Origin: Porogramme epimiltina
Taxonomy: Eukaryota; Basidiomycota; Agaricomycetes; Polyporales; Polyporaceae
DNA length: 55,059 nucleotides
NCBI GenBank assembly: GCA_900155495.1
Contig: FTLJ01000270.1
Span: 1 to 55,059 of the forward strand
Direction: 5' to 3'
The notes under the pieces were generated by a model, which saw nothing but the letters and a program-made list of their open reading frames with translations, ran no database searches and was not told the DNA's origin. Made by a program: the position numbers and the translations under genes. Shown piece by piece: positions 11,928 through 22,134 of this stretch (the first letter of the stretch is position 1; the number at the start of each line of letters is the position of its first letter).

Positions 11928-13192
11928 ATGGCAGATCCCAACGCAATCTTCCAGAACTGCTTCTACATCGGGAACCAGTTCAATGGCATCCTCTACGGTG
12001 AGCCGTGGTCTAGTCGTTCGCATGCTTTCAGTGTATTAACCATCGCATGCCCACTAACATAGGCATTCAACTGTCGCTGTATTACACCACCCTCCGGCTC
12101 ATCCGTCGGGAGCGTAAGCGGCACGGGCGCAATGTGGGCAATGAACGTTTGTTCTACCTGAGCACCCTGTTCCTCTTCACCGCCACCGTCCACCTCGCGG
12201 TCCAGGGCATCTTCGGCGAGGAAATGTGGATCCTCAATGCTGACTACCCCGGTGGTAACGCGGCGTACTTCGTCGACCACTCTTCGGTCTGGTACGAGAC
12301 AATGGACACGGCCGTTGGCGTGCTCATGGGCCTAGCTACGGACGGGTATCAGGTGGGCTACCACAATGGGTCGTGCTCCGCATTCAACGTATTGACGTTC
12401 TTCCCTATAGATCTATCGCCTTTGGATTGTCTGGGACCGCGATATTCGCCTCATCCTGTTCCCCTGCCTACTCTACGTTGCCAGCCTGGGTGCGCTGGTC
12501 CCTGTGCATGTCTATCGGCGTTTACTAACTTCCCTCCCACACCTCATAGCCCTCGGCATCATGTCGGCCGTCATCTCTAGTCAACCCAACTCCTCTTTCT
12601 TTGCGGGGCTGGCGGCACAAATCGCGCTTGCCTACATCGCATGCAGCATCGGCATCAACGTCATCTGTGCGGCCCTCGTCTGCGGCCGCATCGTCTGGGC
12701 GGGACGCCAGATCCGGCAGACGCTCGGGCGCGAGTCCGCGACCCTCTATGCGGGCACTGCGGCGCTCGTGGTCGAGTGCATGTTGCCGCTCGCGCTCGCG
12801 GGGATCGCGTACATCATCACGAACGGCATCGGGCACCCCTCTTCCATCCTGTTCTTCTCGTTCTGGGAGATGACCTCCGTGCGTCCTTTGATCGTCTCCG
12901 AATACCGAGAATGCATGCAACAAGCTAACGTTTCTCGTGCTACGTGTAGTGCTTGGCACCTCAGATGCTTATCGTGCGCGTGCTGTCCGGCCGTGCCTAC
13001 AATCCGTCACTCACCCAGGGAGTTGGCTCGAGCATGCATTTCAAGTCGACGAACACCGTTGTGGGTCGCACCGAAGATCAGACAGGCAGCTACACGGCGA
13101 CGAAGTCGACTCATTCCGGAGCGATGAGGTTGAACAACTTGAACAAGTCCGACATCACGGTGTCGAAGGACATTGAGTTCGCTTCTGTTTAG
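11928..13192 (+). CDS. Orphan seven-transmembrane protein (family 2)
   Basis: 336 aa from exons 11928-11997, 12063-12352, 12411-12489, 12550-12878 and 12950-13192. Starts MADPNAIFQNCFYIGNQ, then alternates hydrophobic helices with charged loops (LRLIRRERKRHGR, IYRLWIVWDRD) through a seventh helix and a Ser/Thr-rich cytoplasmic tail of about 75 residues. This is a serpentine family common in Agaricomycetes with no assigned function; conserved pieces I recognise are the FGEEMWILNADYPGG loop and the YRLWIVW helix start. The long tail could be phosphorylated. It is adjacent to a UstYa-like gene 313 bp downstream on the same strand. Receptor function is only suggested by topology. Confidence 0.82.
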
Positions 13193-13505
13193 TCACACGT
13201 GTGTCTCGTCCACTATGATCGCGAGCGTCGTCTTACCTGGTCCCCCTGTCTTTTCTTGTTTTATCGTATGGTTTTGCCCTTGTAGTGATTTCTGAAAAGG
13301 CTTTGCCTAGTTTGATTCCTGTGTAGGTAGAGAGATCATGATGATGCACATTACAGACTGGGACTGCGATCGGCGTTACTTAAAACCGATTATTGAGAAG
13401 AAGTGTAACCCAGATAGATCTCAATATCAACACGATTCGCGTCGATGCATATAAGGGGGCCTGTCCATTGCTTCTAGTGATTCTACTTCCCCCATCCCGC
13501 ACACG
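13193..13505 (+). promoter_or_regulatory. 313-bp gap with TATA box for the UstYa-like gene
   Basis: Contains TATAAG at 13450-13455, about 50 bases before the ATG at 13506, and the 3' UTR of the preceding 7-TM gene. Nothing else recognised. Confidence 0.5.
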
Positions 13506-14163
13506 ATGAAGCTCGCCTTATCGCGACACCGCGCGGAGGTGGCTGTGACTACATTTCTCGCCGTAGTCCTCGCCCTCAATGCCATGATCAAGTTGGCAAC
13601 GGTAGTCTCCATACTCCGGCCAGAGCCGACAGACATCTATAGAGGTCATCGTAAGCTCATAAACACGATTTCCGTCCTAATATACACTCAAGTTGGTCCT
13701 GTCACCCACAGCGAAGTGGTCCATCGATACGACGCCCGAGGTCGCGATGTATACCGGGAGCTGGGAGCGCTACAACACCCACGACGGAGAGCACTGGGCC
13801 CTCCTCTTCCCGCACGGAGGCGCCGTCTTCCTCGACGACCCCGACTCACCCGGCGAGAGCGCGCCCACGCCGCGGCGGTACACGGTCGCGATGATGCACC
13901 AGCTAGAGTGCATGGACGTCCTCCGTGCGCAGTTCCTTCTCCCACGGGGGCAGCGGGACCGCGCGCGCACGCACCACTGCATGAACCTCCTCCGGCAGGC
14001 GATCCTGTGCCGCGGGGACCTGCAACTCGACGGGTTGCAGTACGAGTCGCACATCCGGACGCTAGCGCCGTACCAGGAGCGGCGCTGCCAGGACTGGCGG
14101 GCGGTGTATGCGAAGGTAGCCGAGAACCAGGCGGCGCATGCAGCCCTCCTGGGAGGGCTGTGA
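13506..14163 (+). CDS. UstYa-like (DUF3328) protein with degenerate metal motifs
   Basis: 198 aa from exons 13506-13650 and 13712-14163. An N-terminal membrane anchor (residues about 12-35) is followed by a lumenal domain of the UstYa/DUF3328 type. UstYa proteins are oxidases that cyclise fungal peptides or modify other metabolites and carry two HxxHC motifs. Here the first reads HQLEC (His to Glu) and the second RTHHC (first His to Arg); the flanking family pattern (ECMDVLR, CMNLLRQAILC, and the closing RRCQDW) is kept. The protein is thus family-like but probably impaired in metal binding. It could be a partner subunit, as some UstYa homologues act in pairs, or a decaying copy. Confidence 0.82.
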
Positions 14164-15126
14164 TGGGGCGAAGGTAGCTTGAGTGCCATCGAAGGTGCGG
14201 GAAGGTAGATCTGGATAGCGTACCGTAGCGCGACCGCCGAACCAATGTAGCTCTGCGGTTTGCCGAGGCTTGTGACACGACCACTTCAAAAGTAGTACAG
14301 TGAACAAGACGCAGTCGATTGTGCAGACCTTCTCTTCGGTGATATGCCATCACATGCGCAGTTCTTCTGTGTCACCGATGATACCGTAAGATACGAGACC
14401 AAGAGCAAGAGTAGAACATGCGCTCTGACAGACCGGTCGTACCAAAAGGATCCGGCTCCGCCTTGCGCTCCCGGAGATATGGTGAGGTGGGCGCATGATT
14501 GAGAAGAAGGGCCGGTGGGAATACAACTGCCGAGGTGTAACCTCGACTTGGAGTGATCGTGGGATGCGGGAACCGGTATCGTCGGCCATGGCCTGGGGGA
14601 GTGCACAGGAAAGCGTAGCTCGGAGGCAAGCTCCGGGTTCCTGGAAGAGGCACAGCAGGGTCATCGCTTGTGATAAGCCGCTCGGGGGCCCTGACAGTGC
14701 TTCCTGAGCGGCTTTTTTGCAGTCCGATTGTATGTAGATAGAAGCGTCCGGGGGCGAGCTAGAATCGACCGGATGTCTTGTAAAATCTTTCTTGGGAGCG
14801 GAAAAGTGATCGTTGGAGAGCATCACAAACGTTTGACATCTGCATTGTGTCCGAGCGTCCCTATGATGACGAATTTGATCACTGGATGTCTGTCCGGCGC
14901 CGTGCGGGTCTTGAACAAAGTTCTCCCAGGCAAGCCTACGCGACCGGAGTACTCCGCGTATGTCTGCGAAGTCGTACCTGGTCCGCGAGAGAGTAAAGTC
15001 TGGTGTTTTTGAGAATAAAGCAAGCAAAGCATGGATTGAATGTACAGTGACTCATAGAATGATACACACTTCTCGTCGACAAGGCCAACTGCACCGGTAC
15101 TTCAGACCACATACATTCTGCCACCG
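14164..15126. other. Intergenic between convergent genes, one hairpin
   Basis: 963 bp between two genes whose 3' ends face each other. A 225-codon minus-strand open frame spans much of it, but it matches no family and has no convincing start context, so I do not call it. A 9-bp stem hairpin with a T-tract lies at 14675-14719. Confidence 0.45.
14675..14719. repeat. 9-bp stem hairpin followed by T-tract
   Basis: aagccgctc at 14675-14683 pairs exactly with gagcggctt at 14706-14714, loop 22 nt, with the second arm running into TTTTTT. It resembles a bacterial intrinsic terminator, but in this fungal context it is more likely a chance or MITE-derived hairpin. Confidence 0.4.
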
Positions 15127-16149
15127 TTAGATAGTCTGGTGCTGCAACATGATCACGCCTGGGGTAGGGCGACAGATGGTCAGCGACTACACATCTCAGA
15201 AGGGCTCACGGCTCACCATGGCTCGTGTTATGGCTGGTCCACGCGTCGACAAAGCACTCTGACCACTCGGCGCACGCGATCTCAAACACGTGAAGGGACA
15301 TCGACGGGCACGGAAAGTCGAGGATAGTCGTCCTGCCGTTCAAATGGGCCTCGATCGTCGCGACCTTGTTCACCACTGCGGGGCGGCTTGCATACGAGAG
15401 CTGCTTCGCGTCAACGTTGCTGTTCGCCGCCAGACGGAAGACGTCAAAGCGGGAAGCGGGGCGCAGGTCGAACACCGCCCCGTCCTCAAGTTGGACTCCT
15501 GGGGCCGGGAAGTCAAAAGCGAGGGTGCAAGCCTCCATCCCAAAGTCGATCGCACGGAACTGGACGATCGTATGCGTCTAGAAGAGGACGTGGCGTCAGC
15601 GACATTAGGGAGCTGGATGCAACATGACGAACATCGGGCGTGACGTGGAGCCTTCGTTCGTTCGGGGAAAGTCGCGCGCCCGTGGGGTTGGAGTAGTCGC
15701 GCTCCCCTCTGGGAGCCAGCTTGCGCGGTTCATTGGGGTAGACTTGTGCGGCGAGCGCGGGGCGCATCAGGATCGACTGGATCTTGGCGTTGCTCGTGCG
15801 TCCGCTCGAGTACATCTCCTTGAGACCCATGTACGCGTCGGCGTACTCCAGCTTGCTCGTGAAGTCTTTGGCGCGGAACACGGTCACGTTGGCGTGCGCG
15901 AGATAAAACACAGAGAAAACGTCGATCAGGGAGACGACTACGACCGCCGCGATCGTCCAGCGCAAGTATGCTGGGAGCCGATACTTGCTCAATGGAAGAG
16001 CATCGCCTGGAAGAGGACAGCATTGAGCGCACACAGCTAAGCGTGCTAATGGCGGACGTACCAGACGGGTGCTCAAGCAGAGTCTTAGTGCTTTCGTCTT
16101 GTGGAGACGGGAGTGGCTCGTACTTGGCGAGGTTGGATTGGCGAAACAT
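15127..16149 (-). CDS. But2-like single-pass membrane protein of unknown function
   Basis: 284 aa from exons 16149-16062, 16006-15633, 15577-15217 and 15158-15127. The short N-terminal cytoplasmic part (MFRQSNLAKYEPLPSP) is followed by one transmembrane helix (AAVVVVSLIDVFSVFYLA) and an extracellular or lumenal domain. The layout matches an Agaricomycete family I recognise from its landmarks: an acidic tail before the helix, the block TIVQFRAIDFGMEACTL, a Cys-containing ACAEWSECFVDAW segment, and a last mini-exon ending MLQHQTI. I recall the family being loosely likened to the ubiquitin-3-binding But2 domain; no function is established to my knowledge. The final 32-base exon is easy to miss. 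Stop at 15129-15127. Confidence 0.75.
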
Positions 16150-16812
16150 GGCGGGTGCAGGCACGAGTTCGTGTAGAGAGTGATCTGTCCTAACCCTCAA
16201 ATGGCCCCACTGTCCTGCGTCTAGACCGTCGTATCGAGTGTCTTAACTGCACCATTTGGACACGATGGAGGTGAGGCGACGGTGGCAATTCGGGCTTTCA
16301 CTCGTGATGATTGAACGAGGACATCGCGGGTAGATCCGGGGGTTCGGGTACATTCTTCTTGTGTACGTGCGGTTTTGAGCACACGGCTGTCAAGTTGTAA
16401 AGATTACCCTGCAGCGGGCGGCGATGGGAGCGGTGGAGAAGGAGGAAGAGATCGCAGGGACGGAAGACGGAAATATCCAAAAAGGGTAGGCGCTTAGGCT
16501 AGCCACGTGGCCCGGGCCCACCCGGCGCCCGTCGCAGTCGGAGACCCACGCCGCAGACAATCTGCTTCGGCTTCGACTTCTATCTCATCACAACATCTTC
16601 GAAGCTCCTTGTGCCAAGTAACCGCGGCCCTTAGAGGAGTGTACAGGTGGTGAGGCCCTACCACGGCTGTGTAGCTACGGTCTCACTCGGGGTATGGTTC
16701 GTGACCTCCATGAGAATGTGCCCGTCCACCAGCACCTGCGATAGTGCGGAAGGTTGAATAATGAGGACAAGTCTACGAATCTCCAGGGCCCTCATCTCCA
16801 GAGTTGTCGCAG
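16150..16812. other. Divergent intergenic region, no gene
   Basis: 663 bp between the start codons of the But2-like gene (-) and a UstYa-like gene (+), so both promoters lie here. No open frame of note, TATA box or repeat recognised. Confidence 0.45.
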
Positions 16813-17488
16813 ATGGCACCTCCCTACTCAGGTCTACTCTTGCTCGCTGCATTGGCGGCCGTCAATATCGCCGTGGATAGGTTTATCGTCCGCTCGGTCA
16901 AGAGCTCATACGCCCTCCGGGAACCACCTTTCGAGCACTACAGTAAGAATCTTTTGTGCCTTACTCCCTCAAGTTCACTCACTGTTTTGCGCTTCAGCAT
17001 GGATTGAAGAAGACATCCCCGAGTTCATCCCTCTCATGAACGCTCGCCCGTCGGTCCTCATGCCATTCGAAGAGAGCGTGCACTACGCTCCCGACGGCCC
17101 CAACGCCCACCTCGATTGGCTCGCCACATCGGCAACAGAAGCCCAAGATGGCGACGTCTACCTCGGGCCCACAGACCGCATCGCGATCGTCGTCGCCTCG
17201 CACGAGCTCCACTGCCTTCGCACGATGCAGGAACGTCTCGAGCGCGACCATCCGCTCGGGGAGGACTTCGCTGCGCACGTCGTCCATTGCCTGGGCATGC
17301 TCCGGGAGCAGACGCTTTGCACGGCGGACTGGACGCTCGAACCAGGGGACCCACTCGGGCGCAACTTCACGCTGGACCGCACGTTCGGCGATCGGCGGTG
17401 CAGCGACGTGGACGCTTTCTACGGCACGCTGAAGGAGAATCGACGTAGCTGGGAGATGCGTTCGAACAGCACGGTCATCGAGGAGTAA
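16813..17488 (+). CDS. UstYa-like (DUF3328) oxidase, both HxxHC motifs intact
   Basis: 206 aa from exons 16813-16942 and 16998-17488. Residues about 5-24 form a membrane anchor, followed by a lumenal domain with HELHC and, 30-odd residues on, HVVHC. These paired HxxHC motifs define UstYa-type oxidases, which bind metal and carry out oxidative cyclisation in ribosomal-peptide and other pathways. The family pattern HCLGMLREQTLCTADWTLE and the closing RRCSDVDAFY are present. There is no precursor gene or other pathway enzyme immediately adjacent; the nearest small secreted peptide gene is at 20292. The ATG at 16813 is the only ATG before the anchor. Role inferred from family only. Confidence 0.88.
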
Positions 17489-18151
17489 GGTGCTTTTCCA
17501 GGTCAGTTCATGATGTACTACGGAGTGTGCACGTCCCAATCTCACTACGTCGTTGTAGCTGCTATGTTCGGCTTGAAGCGCGATACTTACCAACCGTCAG
17601 ACTCGTTGTGTAGTAGATATTTCCCTGTGTATATGGATCGATAGTCAATGTGTATCTACACCCCTATTCAAATCGTTAACCATACTTGCGAAGCGGAAGC
17701 ACGATTGAACGAAGCCAGAGGGTTCTCATGAGAGAGGCCCCGACCGGCAGGTGAGGGCTTCATCGCACAGCCCCTTCACCCACGGGGTATAGGCCATCAC
17801 GGGGAACAGTCAAAGAACGAGGATGGCACACGACGTCTAATGATAGAGCGAAGTAGAAGAAATCGCTGCGGAAATCGTTCTTCCGGACTTCTTGGGCGCA
17901 TTACTTCTCAGTTTGATCATCACCGAACCTGGTTCTTTGTAAGGTTTCTGAGGGACCTAGAAGCTGGGGAATACTCCGAGCGGTACCAGCGGCGATGGTA
18001 TGGCCTGTTCACGCAAGGTGCACTGCGGAGCAGCGCTGCACGCGCGGGCATCGGTATGTGTTTATTGTTCACAGCATCATTCTGTACAGTGTTCCGATAC
18101 AGCGTCTTCGGCCGCCGAGTACTGATACATGTTGGAGCGGGCCAAACTGCC
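17489..18151. other. Intergenic between convergent genes
   Basis: 663 bp holding the 3' ends of two converging genes. No recognisable gene or repeat. Confidence 0.45.
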
Positions 18152-19185
18152 TCACGCATCTTTGTCTCCCCTTGCGAGAAGCCAAACTTTCCAATCACCC
18201 CAAGGGGAAGGCATTAATCGCTCTCCACGGAGCGAGAGCCCCATGCCCTCATACTTCTGAATCTGGCGCATCAACAACACATCAGTATCGCATGCCGTGT
18301 GGGTATCGTTAAGTGCTCACGTTCACGACGTTCGTAGTGGATAGCCCTATCGGCTTACCGTACTGAGCGGCCTAGATGCAGCGTAAGTGGATGCGACGCG
18401 AGCGCACACCGAGCTCGGTGTATATGAGAAAGTTCACCTTCTCGTACGCCAACTCGAACATCGCCTTCGCGATGCCTTGGCCCTGTTGGTCTGCGCGGAC
18501 CATCGCGTTCACGCACCAGTACCACGCGTTGTCGACCTCGTGCTCGCCCAGTATTTCGTCCGCGATCTTTGGAAACTCTTTCCCCATCTGAAACGCAACC
18601 CTACATTAGCGGGACAACCCGAAAATACGACAGGGCCCGCCGCGCTTACCGTATCGAGAAAATACGTCCGCCCCTCAGGAGACAGCTTCTCCAGGAACTC
18701 GTACAAGCCGCCAACTCGACGCTGCTCCTCGCTTATCCAAACGCCGGAATTAATCATCGGAGCCGGCCCCCGGGGATGCTGCGCGAAAGGCACGTACGTG
18801 TGGTTGAGGCTGTGGCCCGGCGGACAGAACTGGGTGTACCCGACGAGCTCTCCGTCAGCGTTGCGCGCAGCCCAGTTGTGCGCGACGCCCTGGATCAGGG
18901 CGAGCGGCCGAACCATGACTGTGCAGAGCTCGGTGATGAGCGAGATGTCGCCGCCGGTGAGGGACAGCGCTGCGGGGTCTGGGGGATGGGTATGTCAGAA
19001 AAACGTGTTGCATGTTCCCTGGGTACCCGCCTTTTGCCATGAGAATGCCGGTCAAATTTCCAGCCTCCTTGACGAATTCCTCTGGAATGGAACGCATTTT
19101 AGTGGCATACGCGCGACAACTTGGAGTTTTCGCACTCACCCGTGGGGTTCTCGACGAACTCTATGGTCACGTTGGACGTAGGCAT
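18152..19185 (-). CDS. GNAT-family N-acetyltransferase 1
   Basis: 245 aa from exons 19185-19140, 19081-19031, 18978-18650, 18587-18438, 18371-18321 and 18262-18152. Start has a good context (GCCACCATGCC). GNAT motif A, which binds acetyl-CoA, is seen as MVRADQQGQGIAKAM, and the following strand-helix ends in the typical LSTTNVVNIQKYEGMGL segment. The N-terminal part carries LTGGD and PLALIQGVAHNW, as in fungal GNATs related to toxin or small-molecule acetylation. Intron 2 only keeps frame if a GC donor is used (AAAG|gcgggt, 19030); the nearby GT donor would shift frame. Substrate unknown. It is one of two GNAT genes in the window, which are not close relatives of each other. Confidence 0.83.
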
Positions 19186-20195
19186 GGTGGCTTTACGGGT
19201 TGACGATTGCCCCATGGGTCGCGATAGCTTAGGTCGACGGCAATGGATAGGCGGCTGAGATAGGAGCAAGCACTACGGTGGGAGAATTTATGGGCTCAAA
19301 TCCATTGTGGACCACATGCGCCTGCGTCTTCTCTGAATGATGATGGTTTCTCAAGAAGACTGCACCAGAAGTCCTGAGGTCTGATCTTGAGGACATCGCT
19401 GTCGAGGTCTGAGCTGAACGCGCTGAGTCACCGTAAGCGCGCACGGCCCACTAGGTTTTTGGGGTCACCCACTGAACAAGGACCCCGGACCCTGGGTTGG
19501 AGTGCCTTTTCCCACCACGGCTTCAGCCTGACCGATGTGCATTCTGTGATCTTGGCTCTCTGCAGAAGGTCGCTCCGCGTGTGTACACCAGGAAATGTGG
19601 AGTGCGTGCCCACCATGTGGCTCTCTGCATCTTTCTCACCGTATGCCCTATCGCCGCGTTTCTCATATGCCTGACACTAGTGTGTTTGTCAGGTTTGCTC
19701 ACTTGTCGCAGTTCATTCGTCGCCATCCACTACGCCAAAGAACCGAATGTTTTCCTACTGGTATGCCGCGACTAGACGCTCTGCTCGTTTCGCAAGTCTT
19801 TCTGAACGTCGAGCTGAAGCGGAATACGCGCACTGGTATGGCTTTAATTTGAGTCCTTCGAGCCGCCGCAGGCTTGCTCGAGATCTCCGATAACTGTTCC
19901 AGGGCTGTATGAAGATGTGCCTCGGCCTATATATCGCATTATTCTCTCGCAGAACAATGCTTCTATGTCACACGTCTGCGATCTTACCTCAGTGTAGCGC
20001 AGAGCAGCTTCGAATACCGCCTCTTTTTGACTCGCTGTCTTTGTCCAGGCTTCTTCGACCCCAGAAAAAGCCCCGCGCATCATGATGCCCGTCGAAGCGT
20101 TCTCTATGGAGCTTTTCCTGCGCCGCAAGATGATTACGCCGTGCTGTGAAGGTTCTCCTCTGGCCCGTAGCATCAAGAAGGTCGCTCTCTAGAAG

Positions 20196-20203
20196 TATAT
20201 AAG
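20196..20203 (+). promoter_or_regulatory. TATA box (small secreted peptide gene)
   Basis: TATATAAG 96 bases upstream of the ATG at 20292, a normal distance for a fungal TATA plus a short leader. Confidence 0.5.
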
Positions 20204-20240
20204 ATGCCGCAAATGACCGGGGAAACACTCACTGGGACAC

Positions 20241-20291
20241 CTGTACCTGCACACACACAACTCAGTACTCCTGTACCCGCACACACACAAC
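20241..20291 (+). repeat. 30-bp tandem repeat with CA-tract in the 5' leader
   Basis: CTGTACCTGCACACACACAAC at 20241-20261 recurs with one change at 20271-20291, directly before the ATG. The period is 30 bp. Probably part of the 5' UTR; a role in translation is possible but not shown. Confidence 0.6.
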
Positions 20292-20505
20292 ATGCATTTT
20301 ACCAAGTCCTTCAACGTCCTCTTCGTTGCGCTCTCTCTCCTCGTCACGCTCTCCTCAGTTAGCGCTGCACCCGCTCCTGTTGCAGGTCCGTACTCGTCTC
20401 AGGCCCTTAGGTCAGTTGTGACTAACGTAATGCATTGCAGCCCCCGAAAACCTTGCTCAGCGCGGATGGCTCGGAGCTGCCGTCGAGCACGACACTGACG
20501 CTTGA
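20292..20505 (+). CDS. Small secreted peptide, 52 aa
   Basis: Exons 20292-20385 and 20441-20505 splice in frame to a 52-residue product. A strong signal peptide (core VLFVALSLLVTLSS, cleavage probably after SAA or soon after) leaves a mature peptide of about 25 residues ending in EHDTDA. No cysteine, no Kex2 Lys-Arg site and no CaaX end, so it is neither a typical effector, a dikaritin precursor nor a pheromone. An alternative acceptor could join a downstream hydrophobic exon in another frame (to about 20658), but this would need a different phase for exon 1. The TATA box at 20196 supports transcription. Function unknown. Confidence 0.55.
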
Positions 20506-20728
20506 GGTAGGCGAAGTCTCCCTATTACATCGTATACCGATACTGAGGCCATCCGCTCATAGGCCATCATACCGGAGCTTCGAGGTCGGCTTGTCAGCGG
20601 GGGTGTGGGCACCGCGACTGCATTTGTGCTTGTATATTTATTCCCAATGAAACGTGTATTGTATGAAAGATGATACAGCGCTATGGTACAGATCTGTTAC
20701 AGCATTGAATGAATGAAAACGGGTAAGT

Positions 20729-21305
20729 TTAAGAGACGGCGATCTTCCTGGGCGCCTGCTCGGGCGTCGACCGGGGGAACGTGACGGTCAAGACCCCGTC
20801 TGCCATGGACGCCTTGATATCCTCGGGCTGTAGCGCATACGTCAGCAAACTTTTCAACGCACAGCAGCGCTCATCCGGCTAGAGTAACTTACCTTGATCC
20901 CCTGAGGGAGCGGAAGCGACCGCGCGAACTTGCCGAAGCGACGCTCGCGAACGGTGAAGCCTTTTTCGTTACGCTCAGCTGAGGTTGTCGCCTCGCCTGC
21001 GACGCTTAAAACGTTGTCGCGCACGTCAATTTGCACGTGATCCTTCGCGAGCCCGGGGAGTTCGAACGTCGCTGTTACGACGTTCTTATCCTTATCCTCG
21101 TGAAGGTCCATTCTAGACCGCACATGAGTATGCCGACAAAGCTGAAGAGGCTATTGAGAAGGGCCTACCGAGGGCGCATGGCGCGGGATGCAACTTCTCC
21201 GCGCTCTCGTGGGGCAAAGGCAGAGGTCCGTGCGCTGAACGCTTCGTCAAAGAGGCGATCAAAGTCGGCAAGGGAGTAAAATGGCGAAGTGAAGGTGAGG
21301 GACAT
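20729..21305 (-). CDS. Hsp20 small heat-shock protein A
   Basis: 151 aa from exons 21305-21169, 21112-20893 and 20827-20729. Alpha-crystallin-domain chaperone that binds unfolding proteins as oligomers in the cytosol. The N terminus MSLTFTSPFYSLADFDRLFDEAF is followed by the domain start MDLHEDKDKN, the strand FELPGL, and the C-terminal GVLTVTFPR; the usual C-terminal IxI anchor appears as KIAVS, incomplete. Exons 2 and 3 have exactly the lengths (220 and 99 nt) of those in the divergent neighbour, so the two are duplicates. Regulation by heat-shock factor is likely from the elements between them. Confidence 0.93.
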
Positions 21306-21466
21306 AGTGATGCGGCGGTTTTAGACTATAGGGGAGAAACGTAGAGTTGCAAGGTTGGAGTAGGATGTGTGTGAGTTTGTCGTTGAGGGGCGGGGATCGA
21401 CAAGTAGGCGAGCTTATATGCGTCTGCGATCCAGATTCCAGAGGGTCCGAAGTTCGAACTCTCAAT

Positions 21467-21479
21467 GAAAGTTCGAGAA
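21467..21479. promoter_or_regulatory. Perfect three-unit heat-shock element
   Basis: GAAagTTCgaGAA: three alternating nGAAn units with exact 2-base gaps, the canonical HSF trimer site. It lies about 50 bp upstream of the minus-strand TATA box (21413-21418) of Hsp20 A. Partial units (TTC at 21436, GAA/TTC at 21449-21455) extend it upstream. Confidence 0.8.
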
Positions 21480-21585
21480 CGCGCGCGCCTCGCCCACCGG
21501 TGTTGCGCAAGTGAGTTCAACAGTGAGGTCACAGAAGCATAGCTTCTAACTAGGGCGGTTCCAGTCGCAATCAGTGAATGTGAGC

Positions 21586-21598
21586 GAAAAATCTAGAA
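21586..21598. promoter_or_regulatory. Imperfect heat-shock element
   Basis: GAAaaATCtaGAA: two perfect units with a mismatched centre (ATC for TTC) at correct spacing, between the two Hsp20 genes. Confidence 0.5.
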
Positions 21599-22020
21599 CC
21601 ACTCACGGAGCAACTTTATGCCAGCTCTCAGAGTCTAGCCATGTCATATCGGTACGCTCGTCCGATAGAAGCGCTGTAAGTACGACGGTGAGAAGAGACC
21701 TGTTGAAATATGGCAGGTAAGTTCATACATTCAGTATCATGAAGTAACGTGCTTGTACCAACATGTTTGAAGTAAAAGGAGGCTCGAAGTGGGTTCGAAC
21801 CAGAGGCCACGCGTCTGTGGCTGATACTTGCAGCTATTTGCTCCGATTACCATTTTAGATGCTTGCCGTCTCACAAGGCGCCTATTCTAGATTTTTCTGG
21901 CAACGTCGACGACGCTCGGGACCTCCCTCGCCTGCTCTCCACAAATATCTGCAGTGAGCATGATGTACATGTCCAACTTCTCGATGTGTATGGATATGTC
22001 TATTGGACGTGCACCAGAAG

Positions 22021-22026
22021 TATAAG
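22021..22026 (+). promoter_or_regulatory. TATA box (Hsp20 B)
   Basis: TATAAG 109 bases before the Hsp20 B ATG, within tataagtata. Confidence 0.5.
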
Positions 22027-22134
22027 TATATGAGCGCGGTGGCCGCAGTTCAGCATACTAGTTCCTCGACAGCGCTTCCACCATCGACAACACACCGAGA
22101 ACCTCACAACACCACCGACATCCTCGTGATCACC

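Larger units (their letters stand above)
19186..20291 (+). other. Intergenic with TATA box of small secreted gene
   Basis: 1.1 kb between divergent genes. TATATAAG at 20196-20203 lies 96 bases before the next ATG. A minus-strand open frame of about 110 codons ends at 19844 but matches nothing known and is not called. A 30-bp tandem repeat at the right end forms the next gene's leader. Confidence 0.45.
21306..22134. promoter_or_regulatory. Shared Hsp20 bidirectional promoter region
   Basis: 829 bp between the two Hsp20 start codons. It carries TATA boxes for each gene (21413-21418 on minus, 22021-22026 on plus) and heat-shock elements (separate entries). Positions 21791-21802 show a tRNA-like B box that I rejected as a tRNA gene. 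Confidence 0.75.

Noticed and set aside
14675..14719. Bacterial-style intrinsic terminator
   Set aside because: The surrounding genes are intron-rich fungal genes, so the hairpin cannot be read as a bacterial terminator.
14350..15027. 225-codon minus-strand open frame
   Set aside because: No recognisable domain, low-complexity basic composition, lies between two convergent genes and includes an inverted repeat.
20435..20658. Alternative downstream exon extending the 52-aa peptide with a hydrophobic tail
   Set aside because: It requires a reading frame incompatible with the signal-peptide exon unless another donor is used; the simple two-exon model already ends in frame.
21780..21900. tRNA-like B box (GGTTCGAAC) followed on the minus strand by a short T-tract
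   Set aside because: Neither strand gives a T stem of more than three pairs or a matching acceptor stem, and no A box sits at the right distance.
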